From the NCBI GenBank assembly GCA_037190485.1, contig JBBCJB010000004.1:124001-188000 (forward strand): a DNA stretch of 64,000 nt, in the 5' to 3' direction. This stretch comes from Parapedobacter sp037190485 (GTDB lineage Bacteria > Bacteroidota > Bacteroidia > Sphingobacteriales > Sphingobacteriaceae). The notes under the pieces are model-generated. The model ran no database searches, had not been told where the DNA came from, and was given only the letters and a program-made list of their open reading frames with translations. Numbering within the stretch: position 1 is the stretch's first letter; each line of letters begins with the position of its first letter. Positions 26,145 through 34,791 of the stretch are shown piece after piece. Position numbers and translations under genes: made by a program.

Positions 26145-28181
26145 ATGAATAAAAAAACACTAAAGATGAATAAATTAAACAAGTCAATCATTGGCTTAAC
26201 TATAATCATGGCTTTCGGAACAACAAATGCTGTTTATGGACAACAGGATTCATTGGCCGTTGGCAGAACATTCACATTGGGTGAAGTGGTGGTACGTGCA
26301 AGCAAGCCAGAAACGAAAGCTAACCGCGTTGAAGCCGAACAGATTACGTCGTTCGCCAAGACTGATGTTGCCGAAACGCTTAACCTGTTATCCGGTGTCA
26401 ATTTATCCGCCGTCGGTGCGCGCAATGAGGCCATGGTCTATGTCCGTGGCTTTGACTTACGGCAAGTCCCTTTGCTCATCGACGGCGTCCCGGTTTACGT
26501 ACCCTATGATGGCTATGTCGATTTGGCTCGCTTTACGACGTTTGATTTGGCCGCGGTTGAAGTTTCCAAGGGATATACCTCTGTCAATTATGGGCCAAAT
26601 GCCTTAGGCGGAGCCATTAACCTGATCAGTCGTAGGCCAATCAAGCGCTTCGAACTGGACGGGGCCACTGGGTGGGTTTCCAGGGGATACCGGTCAAACT
26701 TCAATGTGGGCAGTGATTTCGGCAAGTTTTACGTCCAGGCTGGTATCTCCAAGCTGAACCGCAATGCCTTTCCCCTTTCCAATAGTTTCACGCCCACAGC
26801 TACCGAAGACGGAGGAAATCGCGTCAATTCTTACAACAACGACGAAAAGTACCATGTAAAGGTGGCCTATTCGCCTGACCAACGCTCAACATATGCGCTA
26901 GCCTATACCTTTCAGCATGGGGAGAAAGGCAGTCCTGTGTATGCCGGTTCAGATCCGCAGAATAGCCAGTTGAACAGCCCACGGTATTGGCAGTGGCCTT
27001 ATTGGAACAAGCAAAGTGTCTACTTCATATCCAACACCGCAATCGGCCAACGTCAACATGTCAAGACACGGGTATACTATGATGCGTTCACGAACCTGCT
27101 GACCTCTTATGACGACAACACGTATACCACCATAACCAAGGGCTATGCGTTCAAGAGCTATTACGATGATTACACCCTCGGCGGGATCGGCGAGTATAGC
27201 AGCCAATTGACAGATTGGTACGGTGTCGTCGGGAGCGTTCACTACAAGCACGACGTGCACCGTGAGCACAATGAGGGCGAGCCGGTGCGGACCATGATCG
27301 ATGGCACGTACACCGTTGCGTTGGAAAACAACTTACGGATTTCATCACGGTGGTCCGCGCAGGCCGGATTCAGTTTCAACAACCGCACGAGTATACGGGC
27401 AGAGGATGCACTGGAGGCCGACAATCGATTCACGGACTTTCCGGCCAATAACAACAACGCCTATAATGTCCAGGGCGCCCTGCACTACCGCCCGTTCCTT
27501 AACCATGCGTTACAGTTCTCCGTGGCGCGTAAAACCAGGTTCGCGACCACGAAAGACCGCTATTCCTATCGCATGGGGACAGCGCTCCCCAACCCTCACC
27601 TTAACGCGGAATATGCAATCAACTACGAATTGGCTTATGCCGGCCGTGCCAATGACCGGCTGGATTTCCATGTCTCTGCATTTTACAGCGATGTAAACAA
27701 CACCATACTGATGGTTTCTAATGTAGCCCAAGACGCTGCCAACGACCGTTGGCTAAACCAATTGCAGAATGCCGGAAATTCGAGATACAAGGGCATCGAG
27801 CTCGGAGCCAACTACCATTTTGTGCCGGGGGCAACCCTAGGGGGCAACTATACCCTCATCGAGCGGAAGAATGTTTCCAATCCGGACTTGTTCTTTACCG
27901 ACGTGCCGCGGCATAAGGTATTTGGGTTCCTGCAATATCGACTCTCCGACCGGATATCCGCTCAGGTTAATGCCGAATATAACAGCGAGCGGTACAGCAC
28001 CTCCTACGGCACCCTTACCCCGGCATTCACCTTACTCAATACCCGCGTTGCCGTTCAGGTTTGGCGTTGGTTTTCTGTAGAATCCGGAATTAACAATATT
28101 GCAGACCGCAATTATTTCCTTGCAGAGGGTTATCCAGAGCCGGGGCGTAACTACTTTGTTAACCTAAGGTACCGGATTTGA
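26145..28181 (+). CDS. TonB-dependent outer-membrane receptor (non-SusC type)
   Basis: 678 residues from 26145; an alternative start at 26166 (MNKLNKSIIG) also gives a good signal peptide ending VYGQQ. Plug at about 45-170 (AETLNLLSGVNLSAVG, VYVRGFDLRQVPLLIDGVPVYV, GPNALGGAINLISRRP), barrel ending YFVNLRYRI. It lacks the regulatory-like domain of the SusCs and has no SusD partner. Receptors of this size import metal chelates, vitamins or small ligands. Its place between moaA and modABC suggests molybdate or a Mo chelate as cargo, an inference only. Confidence 0.88.
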   Translation: MNKKTLKMNKLNKSIIGLTIIMAFGTTNAVYGQQDSLAVGRTFTLGEVVVRASKPETKANRVEAEQITSFAKTDVAETLNLLSGVNLSAVGARNEAMVYVRGFDLRQVPLLIDGVPVYVPYDGYVDLARFTTFDLAAVEVSKGYTSVNYGPNALGGAINLISRRPIKRFELDGATGWVSRGYRSNFNVGSDFGKFYVQAGISKLNRNAFPLSNSFTPTATEDGGNRVNSYNNDEKYHVKVAYSPDQRSTYALAYTFQHGEKGSPVYAGSDPQNSQLNSPRYWQWPYWNKQSVYFISNTAIGQRQHVKTRVYYDAFTNLLTSYDDNTYTTITKGYAFKSYYDDYTLGGIGEYSSQLTDWYGVVGSVHYKHDVHREHNEGEPVRTMIDGTYTVALENNLRISSRWSAQAGFSFNNRTSIRAEDALEADNRFTDFPANNNNAYNVQGALHYRPFLNHALQFSVARKTRFATTKDRYSYRMGTALPNPHLNAEYAINYELAYAGRANDRLDFHVSAFYSDVNNTILMVSNVAQDAANDRWLNQLQNAGNSRYKGIELGANYHFVPGATLGGNYTLIERKNVSNPDLFFTDVPRHKVFGFLQYRLSDRISAQVNAEYNSERYSTSYGTLTPAFTLLNTRVAVQVWRWFSVESGINNIADRNYFLAEGYPEPGRNYFVNLRYRI

Positions 28182-29266
28182 GTAAACAGCGACGTGTAAC
28201 TATGCTTGTCGTGATCGCTTTGCTATCGCTAGTTTTGCTTTGCTTCGCTTCTTGGCATCCCGAAGGACAAGTGCTACCCACGCCATTGGCTATTGACTAT
28301 CCGTCCTATTTCGGCCACCGCATTTCAAGACCACCAGCCAATCCGACCACGGTAGAAGGGGTGCGGCTGGGCCGGATGCTTTTCTATGAACCGGCTCTTT
28401 CCGCCAGTGGAAAGGTGTCATGCGCAAGCTGTCACAAGCAGCAGTTTGCATTTGCCGACGACCGACGGTTCAGCGCCGGCGTCGATGGAACCTTGCTTTC
28501 GCGCAATACCATGTCGTTGGCGAACCTCTTGTGGGTGCGCCAATTCTTTTGGGATGGCCGAACCCGCGGGTTGGAAGCGCAGGCTAAGGAACCACTCACC
28601 CATCCGCACGAAATGGGACAAGCCTTGGCTATTTCCGTCCGTAAATTGGAACAAAGTGAACTATACCCCGCGTACTTTCGGGCTGCGTTCGGCATTGATC
28701 GAATAGTTGGGGATCATGTCCTCAACGCGTTGGCACAATTCCAACGCACACTGGTGTCTGCGGGTTCCTTATACGATCATTACTTAAGGGGCGGATATGT
28801 ACCAAGCGATTCGGAAAATCGTGGTATGGCGCTGTTCTTCAATGCACCCGGAGGTCAACCACGAGGAGCGGGTTGTGCGCATTGCCACGGGGGGCCACAA
28901 ACCTATCAGGAGCTTTTCCATAACAATGGCCTGGATGCCTTTCCCCCAGATTCAGGTAGGAAAGCCGTGACTGGCCAGGAATACGACAATGGTCGTTTCC
29001 GTGTGACCACGCTGAGAAATATTGCGTTGACAGCGCCTTACATGCACGACGGACGTTTTCAAACATTGAAAGAGGTCGTCGACCATTACAGCGAAGGGGT
29101 GGCCAATAGCCAGACGTTGAGCCCTTTCCTTAAAGATCGAGATGGAAAACCAACTCGTTTAAGGCTTTCAAGCCAGGAAAAAATAGACCTACTGGCATTT
29201 TTACAATTGCTCACGGATTCGACATTCATCACAGATGAGCGTCATTCAAATCCATTCAAAAATTAG
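28178..29266 (+). CDS. Di-heme cytochrome c peroxidase / MauG family protein
   Basis: 362 residues. Two heme c sites: CASCHKQQFAF and CAHCHGGPQ, with the family block SLANLLWVRQFFWDGRTRGLEAQA and the C-terminal TTLRNIALTAPYMHDGRF. N-terminal signal or anchor. The reading frame can begin at a TTG at 28178 overlapping the receptor stop codon, which gives a basic N-terminus (MSKQRR), or at the ATG at 28202; I prefer the TTG start. Members reduce H2O2 or oxidise protein or small-molecule substrates in the periplasm. It may take electrons from the SoxD-like cytochrome at 35511 (inference). Confidence 0.9.
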   Translation: MSKQRRVTMLVVIALLSLVLLCFASWHPEGQVLPTPLAIDYPSYFGHRISRPPANPTTVEGVRLGRMLFYEPALSASGKVSCASCHKQQFAFADDRRFSAGVDGTLLSRNTMSLANLLWVRQFFWDGRTRGLEAQAKEPLTHPHEMGQALAISVRKLEQSELYPAYFRAAFGIDRIVGDHVLNALAQFQRTLVSAGSLYDHYLRGGYVPSDSENRGMALFFNAPGGQPRGAGCAHCHGGPQTYQELFHNNGLDAFPPDSGRKAVTGQEYDNGRFRVTTLRNIALTAPYMHDGRFQTLKEVVDHYSEGVANSQTLSPFLKDRDGKPTRLRLSSQEKIDLLAFLQLLTDSTFITDERHSNPFKN

Positions 29267-29279
29267 ACTAAGCGTTGAT

Positions 29280-29780
29280 ATGAAGGGTTACAAACTTTTT
29301 TTGCTTGCGCTGAGCGCGCTGGTTTCGGGACATCAATTCTTGTGTGCGCAGACGCCTTCGATTTCCGTTACGGGCGAAGTCGCTCGTCCGTTATCCCTGA
29401 CGCCGGATATTTGGGCGGAATTGCCACGTGAGCAGGCCGAACTCAAGGATCGGAACGGTGAATCCCGACTATTCTCCGGGGTGCCCATCCAGGTTGTCCT
29501 GGAACGGGCAGGGGTGACGACCGGTGATCAGCTCCGAGGCGGAAACCTCACCAAATACGTGCTTGTGAAATGTGCAGATGGGTATGAAGTGTTGTTCTCT
29601 TTGGCCGAGTTGGATAGCAGCTTTACTGACAGGCGGGTTATATTGGCAGACTCGTTGGCAAGCGAACCCTTACCGCTTTCAATGGGGCCGTATCGGCTTG
29701 TCGTACCAGGCGAGAAGAAGCCCGCCCGCAGTGCTTACCAAGTAACCGAAATTTCGGTAAAACATGCAGCGACCGATTGA
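29280..29780 (+). CDS. Small exported molybdopterin-binding-domain-like protein
   Basis: 166 residues from the ATG at 29280 (MKGYKLFLLALSALVSG, signal ending CAQ); the upstream in-frame ATG at 29235 lies inside the previous gene and spoils the signal. SISVTGEVARPLSLTPDIWAELPRE, VPIQVVLERAGV and KCADGYEVLFSLAELD resemble the short proteins related to the sulfite-oxidase Mo-pterin fold. The canonical ECSGN Mo ligand motif is absent; the Cys in VLVKCADGY is the only candidate thiolate. It may be a pterin-binding accessory or a redox partner. Function unproven. Confidence 0.65.
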   Translation: MKGYKLFLLALSALVSGHQFLCAQTPSISVTGEVARPLSLTPDIWAELPREQAELKDRNGESRLFSGVPIQVVLERAGVTTGDQLRGGNLTKYVLVKCADGYEVLFSLAELDSSFTDRRVILADSLASEPLPLSMGPYRLVVPGEKKPARSAYQVTEISVKHAATD

Positions 29781-29830
29781 TTGGTATCCGGTTTTGCCTA
29801 CGCTATACTGTGCGCATGATTTATGCTTAT

Positions 29831-29851
29831 TTAGGCAGTATTTGTGCCTAA
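29831..29851. promoter_or_regulatory. Perfect inverted repeat upstream of modA
   Basis: TTAGGCA (29831-29837), spacer GTATTTG, TGCCTAA (29845-29851). It lies in the 75-nt gap before modA, the largest gap between moaA and the yeiH-type gene, so an internal promoter here is plausible. Bacterial mod operons are commonly repressed by a molybdate-sensing factor (ModE type) at palindromes; whether this is one is inference. The motif GCATGATTTATGC (29814-29826) just upstream is related to words in the susC 1 and susC 2 promoter regions. Confidence 0.45.
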
Positions 29852-29854
29852 CCA

Positions 29855-30655
29855 ATGGCACTAAAAGGAATTAATTTTGTAGATGCGATGCGTGTAGGTA
29901 TTGAATATGCACTAAGAGGATTGGCTTTTCTCCTCTTTTTGATTACTGTCTCCCCTGCCCTAGGACAATCCTTGCGGGTAGCGGTTGCAGCGAACGCGCA
30001 ATTTGTCATCGATCCGTTGAAAGCGGATTTTGAACAACGATCGGGTATAGCAATCGAGACAATCGTCGGGTCATCCGGAAGGTTGGCGGCACAGATCATG
30101 AATGGAGCCCCATACGATATCTTTTTGTCTGCAGACCTGGACTACCCGTCTCGGATTGCGGAAGGCGGATACGCATTGTCTCGCATAAAAACGTATGCTT
30201 ACGGCAAACTTATCGTGGCCAGCAGCACGTTGAAAGATGTTTCCAATTGGCAACGCCTGTTGGAAGGGTCGCGGATCAGGAAGCTAGCCATCGCCAAACC
30301 AACGCTCGCGCCCTACGGGCTGGCCGCTCAGCAAGCGTTGCTGCATTATGCATTATGGGATAAAGTAAGCGCATACATGGTATATGGCGAAAGCATTTCG
30401 CAGGTCAATACGTATATCACATCGGGGAGTGTGGATCTGGGGTTTACCACCGAATCCTTCATCTACGCACAAGATCAGCACTCCGGCATCGCGTGGATGC
30501 GGATCGATGAAACCGCCTATTCACCGATCGCACAGGGGGTCGTTGTCTGCAAGTACGCGCAAAGGCATCGTCATCGCGCCATGGCGTTTTTCGATTACCT
30601 CTCGTCGCCGTCGGCCAAATCGATCATCGCGACCCATGGGTACCGGGTTGATTAA
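29855..30655 (+). CDS. modA: Molybdate ABC transporter substrate-binding protein ModA
   Basis: 266 residues from 29855; the in-frame ATG at 29888 (MRVGIEYALRGLAFLLFLITV) may be the true start and would leave a normal signal ending ALGQS. Mature protein begins LRVAVAANAQFVIDPL, with GSSGRLAAQIMNGAPYDIFLSAD, the ModA oxyanion-binding layout, and GLAAQQALLHYALWDKV. It captures molybdate in the periplasm for ModBC. Tungstate or another oxyanion is possible, but the neighbouring Moco genes favour molybdate. Confidence 0.92.
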   Translation: MALKGINFVDAMRVGIEYALRGLAFLLFLITVSPALGQSLRVAVAANAQFVIDPLKADFEQRSGIAIETIVGSSGRLAAQIMNGAPYDIFLSADLDYPSRIAEGGYALSRIKTYAYGKLIVASSTLKDVSNWQRLLEGSRIRKLAIAKPTLAPYGLAAQQALLHYALWDKVSAYMVYGESISQVNTYITSGSVDLGFTTESFIYAQDQHSGIAWMRIDETAYSPIAQGVVVCKYAQRHRHRAMAFFDYLSSPSAKSIIATHGYRVD

Positions 30656-30671
30656 TTAATTTGCGTTTACG

Positions 30672-31343
30672 ATGGATTGGACTCCCATTTGGCTCAGCAT
30701 AAAGCTTTCGTTCGTGACGACAATCATATTGTTGGCAATGGGTATCCCGCTGGGCTATTGGCTTTCGAAACCCGGGGCGTTTTACAAGGATATCCTGGAA
30801 GCCCTGCTCACCTTGCCGCTGGTGTTGCCCCCCTCGGTGCTCGGCTTTTACCTGCTCATGGCCTTCAGCCCGAACCAGGCATTCGGAGCCTGGCTACAAG
30901 ATACCCTGAACATTTCCTTGGTATTCTCATTTGAAGGCTTGGTCGTAGCCTCGGTGATTTATAGCCTACCCTTCATGCTGAATCCGGTCAGGGCAGCTTT
31001 TTCAAACATCCAGCGATCCATGGTGGAGGCCTCCTATACCATGGGCAAGACAGCGGCCCAAACATTTTTCAGGGTGCTACTGCCCAACGTGAAGTATGCG
31101 ATCTTAAGCGCATCCGCAATTACCTTTGCACACACCATGGGTGAATTTGGCGTCGTACTGTTCATCGGCGGCAACATATCGGGTGTTACACAGATCGGAT
31201 CGATTGCCCTATACGATTCGGTTGAACGCATGCAATATGATGTGGCGAATCGATATGCCGCGGTACTGCTTGGCTTTTCCTTTGTTACGGTCTTAAGTGT
31301 CTTTTTGGTGAACAAACGGTTGGTAAGGGGTATCATCGGATGA
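30672..31343 (+). CDS. modB: Molybdate ABC transporter permease ModB
   Basis: 223 residues with about five membrane helices, the LPLVLPPSVLGFYLL stretch of ModB/CysT permeases and the cytoplasmic EAA loop EASYTMGKTAAQTFFRVLLPN that docks on the ATPase. It begins 16 nt after modA and its end overlaps the modC start by 4 nt (ATGA), indicating translational coupling. Confidence 0.94.
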   Translation: MDWTPIWLSIKLSFVTTIILLAMGIPLGYWLSKPGAFYKDILEALLTLPLVLPPSVLGFYLLMAFSPNQAFGAWLQDTLNISLVFSFEGLVVASVIYSLPFMLNPVRAAFSNIQRSMVEASYTMGKTAAQTFFRVLLPNVKYAILSASAITFAHTMGEFGVVLFIGGNISGVTQIGSIALYDSVERMQYDVANRYAAVLLGFSFVTVLSVFLVNKRLVRGIIG

Positions 31344-31957
31344 TCGAGGTTTCCATAACAAAGGCGATGAAACGGTATGACGGCGGCGATTCGCTGGCTA
31401 TCCGTGCGGAGTTCGCCAGCGGAACCACCACGTTGGTGACCGGGCCTTCGGGTGCCGGCAAGACCACATTGCTCCGGCTTATCGCAGGCCTCACCAATCC
31501 TGATCATGGGCATATACGTGCCTTTGGGCAACTTTGGACGGATGTCGCAAGGCGGGTAAATGTACGGCCGCAGCGCCGATCGGTGGGATTCGTTTTCCAG
31601 GATTTTGCGCTATTCCCTCACCTTACGGTCATGCAGCACCTGCAGTTTGGCACCGATGATCAAGCCTATATCGAGCAATTGTTGGCTATGACCGGGTTGG
31701 GCGGCTTTGTACGGCACCGCCCCTTGAAGCTGTCCGGTGGGCAGCGCCAGCGGCTGGGGATTGCGAGGGCACTCAGTACCAAGCCTCGGCTGTTATTGAT
31801 GGATGAACCGTTCTCCGCATTGGATCCGGTTACGAAACTGGGGCTTCAGCGGTCGCTAAAGCACTTGTTTGACGAGTTGGGAATGACGTGCATTCTGGTT
31901 TCCCACCAAGAAATCGACGGAAAATTATTGGCATCCCGCCAATTGGAGATCAACTGA
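31340..31957 (+). CDS. modC: Molybdate ABC transporter ATP-binding protein ModC (short form)
   Basis: 205 residues. Walker A GPSGAGKTT, Q-loop FVFQDFALFPHLTV, signature LSGGQRQR, Walker B LLLMDEPFSALD, switch histidine in LVSHQ. Classical ModC is about 350 residues because of a C-terminal TOBE/MOP molybdate-sensing domain; this protein stops right after the nucleotide-binding domain, so it lacks that regulatory module. Short forms of this kind are frequent in Bacteroidota. It energises ModB. Confidence 0.92.
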   Translation: MIEVSITKAMKRYDGGDSLAIRAEFASGTTTLVTGPSGAGKTTLLRLIAGLTNPDHGHIRAFGQLWTDVARRVNVRPQRRSVGFVFQDFALFPHLTVMQHLQFGTDDQAYIEQLLAMTGLGGFVRHRPLKLSGGQRQRLGIARALSTKPRLLLMDEPFSALDPVTKLGLQRSLKHLFDELGMTCILVSHQEIDGKLLASRQLEIN

Positions 31958-31959
31958 CT

Positions 31960-33177
31960 ATGGAGCAACTAGCGAAACCAAAAAAGGGCGGGCTGACGCA
32001 CGTGGAAGACGCGAAGCGAATGGTGCTAGGCCAACATCGCCCCCAGCGGCATCAATCAACCCTGCTCGTGGATGCCGTCGGATCGGTGTTGGCGGCAGAC
32101 CTTTCATCCCCCGGCGACTTCCCCCCTTTCGTCCAATCGAATGTTGATGGCTATGCATTTGCATACGATGACTACGATACGCGTGGTGCGCTGCAGCTGA
32201 TGGGAGGAACGGCGGCTGCCGGAAATGGAAAGCGGCTCGTACTGGAACCCGGATCGGCCATGCGCATCTTTACGGGTGCCCCCGTGCCTGACCGTGCCGA
32301 TACCGTGATCATGCAAGAAGACGCGCTTGTCCAAGATGGCTTGGTGCGGATCGGGCGCGACGACATCGCGAAGGGCGCAAACGTGCGAGCCATCGGCTCG
32401 GACGTATCAACAGGGCAGCACGTGTTGTCAAAAGGCACGGTGCTTTCCGGCCCTGCGATTGGTTTGCTGGCTAGTTTGGGTTTTGCCGAAATCCCGGTCA
32501 TCGCACGGCCGCGCGTTGCGGTCATCATTACAGGCGATGAATTGGCGGTTGCGGGTTCGCCCTTGCGCCACGGACAGGTTTACGAGTCGAATGGCGCCCT
32601 GTTACGTGCCACGTTGCGAAATCTGCCGGTGACGCTGCTTGATGTCGCATACGTGCAGGATGACGAACTGCTAATCACGGATGCGTTGGCAGACGCGCTC
32701 CTGTTGGCCGACGTTGTCTTGCTGACCGGTGGCGCCAGCGTCGGAGACTACGATTTTGTGGTCCGTGCCGCGACTGCTTGCGGGATTCGGCAACGCTTCC
32801 ACAAGGTGCGCCAGAAGCCGGGCAAACCGCTCTACTACGGCAAAAAGGGCGCTATCGATGTTTTCGGGCTTCCGGGAAATCCCGCTTCGGTACTGGTTTG
32901 CCTGCACCTGTACGTGATACCCGCGTTGTTCGCTTGGGCAGGGTACCAAGACCATCCCCGGCCGACCAAACACCAGATGACGCACGCCTACCGGAAGCCG
33001 GCAGGGCTTGCCGCTGTATTAAAGGCACACGTAGATAGCCAAGGCGTACGTCTACTGGAAAAACAAGCTTCCTATCAATTGTCTGCATTCGCCCAGGCGA
33101 ATGCGCTGGCCATACTTCCCGAAGAGGTGGAAGATGTGCACGCGGGCGATTTTGTAAAGGTAATCGATTTGATATGA
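31960..33177 (+). CDS. moeA: Molybdopterin molybdenumtransferase MoeA
   Basis: 405 residues from the ATG at 31960, two nt after the modC stop. MoeA hallmarks: PPFVQSNVDGYAF, RIFTGAPVPDRADTVIMQED, RVAVIITGDELAV, GGASVGDYDFV and VFGLPGNPASVLV. It inserts molybdenum into adenylylated molybdopterin. It comes right after the transporter, so molybdate import and use are encoded together. It overlaps moaE by 4 nt. Confidence 0.95.
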   Translation: MEQLAKPKKGGLTHVEDAKRMVLGQHRPQRHQSTLLVDAVGSVLAADLSSPGDFPPFVQSNVDGYAFAYDDYDTRGALQLMGGTAAAGNGKRLVLEPGSAMRIFTGAPVPDRADTVIMQEDALVQDGLVRIGRDDIAKGANVRAIGSDVSTGQHVLSKGTVLSGPAIGLLASLGFAEIPVIARPRVAVIITGDELAVAGSPLRHGQVYESNGALLRATLRNLPVTLLDVAYVQDDELLITDALADALLLADVVLLTGGASVGDYDFVVRAATACGIRQRFHKVRQKPGKPLYYGKKGAIDVFGLPGNPASVLVCLHLYVIPALFAWAGYQDHPRPTKHQMTHAYRKPAGLAAVLKAHVDSQGVRLLEKQASYQLSAFAQANALAILPEEVEDVHAGDFVKVIDLI

Positions 33178-33638
33178 AGAATCCAGAAAACCATCGAGTA
33201 ACCAATCAGCCACTATTTGTCGACGGCCCGATTACCAAATCCCAGCTGGGCCAGTTTATGCATGACGGCGTGCCCGATGCAAAAACCGGGGCGACTGCGG
33301 TATTCCAAGGATGGGTGCGTGCGGATGAAATCAATGGCAAAACCGTTGCGGCCATCAACTTCACGGCTTACCCGGAAATGGGCGAGCAGCAGCTGGCCAG
33401 GATCAAGCAAGAGCTGGCCAAGCGATATGCCGTTAGCAAGATGCTGGTCGTCCATAGCCTCGGACGTGTTCGGGTGGGCGACTGCTGTTTCTTTGTCCAG
33501 GTATCGGCTCCACGTCGGCGCGCGGCATTTGACGCATGCCGACTGCTAGTGGATCGCGTAAAGGCTGAGCTGGCCATCTGGGGCGAGGAATTACTTGAAG
33601 ATGGATCCGTCCATTGGAAAATCAACACCGCCGTATGA
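33174..33638 (+). CDS. moaE: Molybdopterin synthase catalytic subunit MoaE
   Basis: 154 residues. GATAVFQGWVRADEINGKTVAAINFTAYPEM and VVHSLGRVRVGDCCFFVQVSAPRRRAAFDACR are typical of MoaE; the C-terminal ELAIWGEELLEDGSVHWKIN contains the usual catalytic-face residues. With MoaD it adds the dithiolene sulfurs to cyclic pyranopterin. Its end overlaps the start of the moaC-moaB fusion by 4 nt. Confidence 0.94.
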   Translation: MKNPENHRVTNQPLFVDGPITKSQLGQFMHDGVPDAKTGATAVFQGWVRADEINGKTVAAINFTAYPEMGEQQLARIKQELAKRYAVSKMLVVHSLGRVRVGDCCFFVQVSAPRRRAAFDACRLLVDRVKAELAIWGEELLEDGSVHWKINTAV

Positions 33639-34546
33639 GAGATATCGTAGCCAAACCGCCTTCTTTGCGCGAGGCCCGTGCACAGGCCCTGGTCAGGGTA
33701 TCGTTACCGGAAACCATTGCGGCCATCCAGGCGCAACGGGTACCGAAAGGCGACGTCTTTGCTTTCGCCAAAGTGGCGGCGTTGTTTGCCGTCAAAAAGA
33801 CAAGCGATGTCATCCCCGATTGCCATCCGCTGCCGATTGAAAACGCTTGGGTAGACTATCGCATACAAGGATTGGAAATCTACATCATCGTCGGGGTCCG
33901 CACCGTGTACAAGACGGGGGTGGAAGTGGAGGCCATGCACGGCGCATCGGTGGCTGCGGTTACGCTTTACGACATGCTGAAACCCATCGATCCCAGCATC
34001 GAGATCGGTTCGATAAAACTCTTGGAAAAACACGGCGGCAAATCCGACTGGATGCTCGTTGACGCCAGCCGACTTAACGTTCAGGTGGTCGTGTGTTCGG
34101 ATCGTGCGTCGGCCGGCGTGTACAACGACACTGCCGGGAAAGCCGTTGTGGAAAGATTGCGTGCGTTCGGTGTGCCAGACGTGGCCTACTCGGTCATCCC
34201 GGATGACCTGGATCGGATACAGGCCCTTGCCTCGCAAGGCACATACGACCTGACGATCTTCGTGGGCGGTACGGGCGTTTCGCCGCGTGACGTAACGCCC
34301 GATGCCATCCGTCCGATACTGGATGTCGAACTTCCCGGTGTCATGGAAGCGGCTAGGGCGTATGGCCAACAACGCACGCCATTCGCCATGTTGTCGAGGG
34401 GCATCGCGGGGTTTGTTGCCAACACGTTGGTGGTGACGGTGCCGGGTTCCGAAAAAGGTGCCGTGGAAAGCGTGGAAGCGATTTTCCCGGCGTTGTTCCA
34501 TGTATTTAACATCAGGAGGAAAAATGAGCTTGTCGACGACAAATGA
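33635..34546 (+). CDS. moaCB: Bifunctional MoaC-MoaB fusion (cyclic pyranopterin synthase and molybdopterin adenylyltransferase-like)
   Basis: 303 residues from the ATG at 33635, which overlaps the moaE stop. N-terminal about 145 residues are MoaC (VAKPPSLREARAQALVRV, KKTSDVIPDCHPLPIENAWV, TGVEVEAMHGASVAAVTLYDM). C-terminal about 155 residues are MoaB/MogA (VVVCSDRASAGVYNDTAGKAV, IFVGGTGVSPRDVTPDAIRP, LSRGIAGFVANTLVVTVPGS). MoaC closes the pyranopterin; the MogA-like half adenylylates molybdopterin. Such MoaCB fusions are known. The usual order moaB is therefore covered without a separate gene. Confidence 0.93.
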   Translation: MRDIVAKPPSLREARAQALVRVSLPETIAAIQAQRVPKGDVFAFAKVAALFAVKKTSDVIPDCHPLPIENAWVDYRIQGLEIYIIVGVRTVYKTGVEVEAMHGASVAAVTLYDMLKPIDPSIEIGSIKLLEKHGGKSDWMLVDASRLNVQVVVCSDRASAGVYNDTAGKAVVERLRAFGVPDVAYSVIPDDLDRIQALASQGTYDLTIFVGGTGVSPRDVTPDAIRPILDVELPGVMEAARAYGQQRTPFAMLSRGIAGFVANTLVVTVPGSEKGAVESVEAIFPALFHVFNIRRKNELVDDK

Positions 34547-34790
34547 GCTCGATCGTCCGCAGTTGGACGTGCGCGTGTTCGGACGATTGGTGGGAATCGT
34601 GGGCACCGCCCACTTGCGCATTCGTTACCAGCCCGATACGGCAACGTTGCGCGAAGCCCTTGAGGCCGATTACCCGACACTCGCATCGGAAACCTTTGCC
34701 ATTGCGATAGATCGTGTGCTTTCGAATGGAACCATTGCGGTTGCTCGCGGTGCCGACGTGGCGTTGTTGCCGCCATTTTCAGGAGGATAG
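34524..34790 (+). CDS. moaD: Molybdopterin synthase sulfur carrier MoaD
   Basis: 88 residues from the ATG at 34524, chosen because a strong AGGAGG lies directly upstream and it leaves the expected ubiquitin-like size. It has LRIRYQPDTATLREALEADYP and ends LPPFSGG, the C-terminal Gly-Gly that is adenylylated and thiocarboxylated. It overlaps the 3' end of moaCB by 23 nt in another frame. Confidence 0.92.
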   Translation: MSLSTTNELDRPQLDVRVFGRLVGIVGTAHLRIRYQPDTATLREALEADYPTLASETFAIAIDRVLSNGTIAVARGADVALLPPFSGG

Positions 34791-34791
34791 T

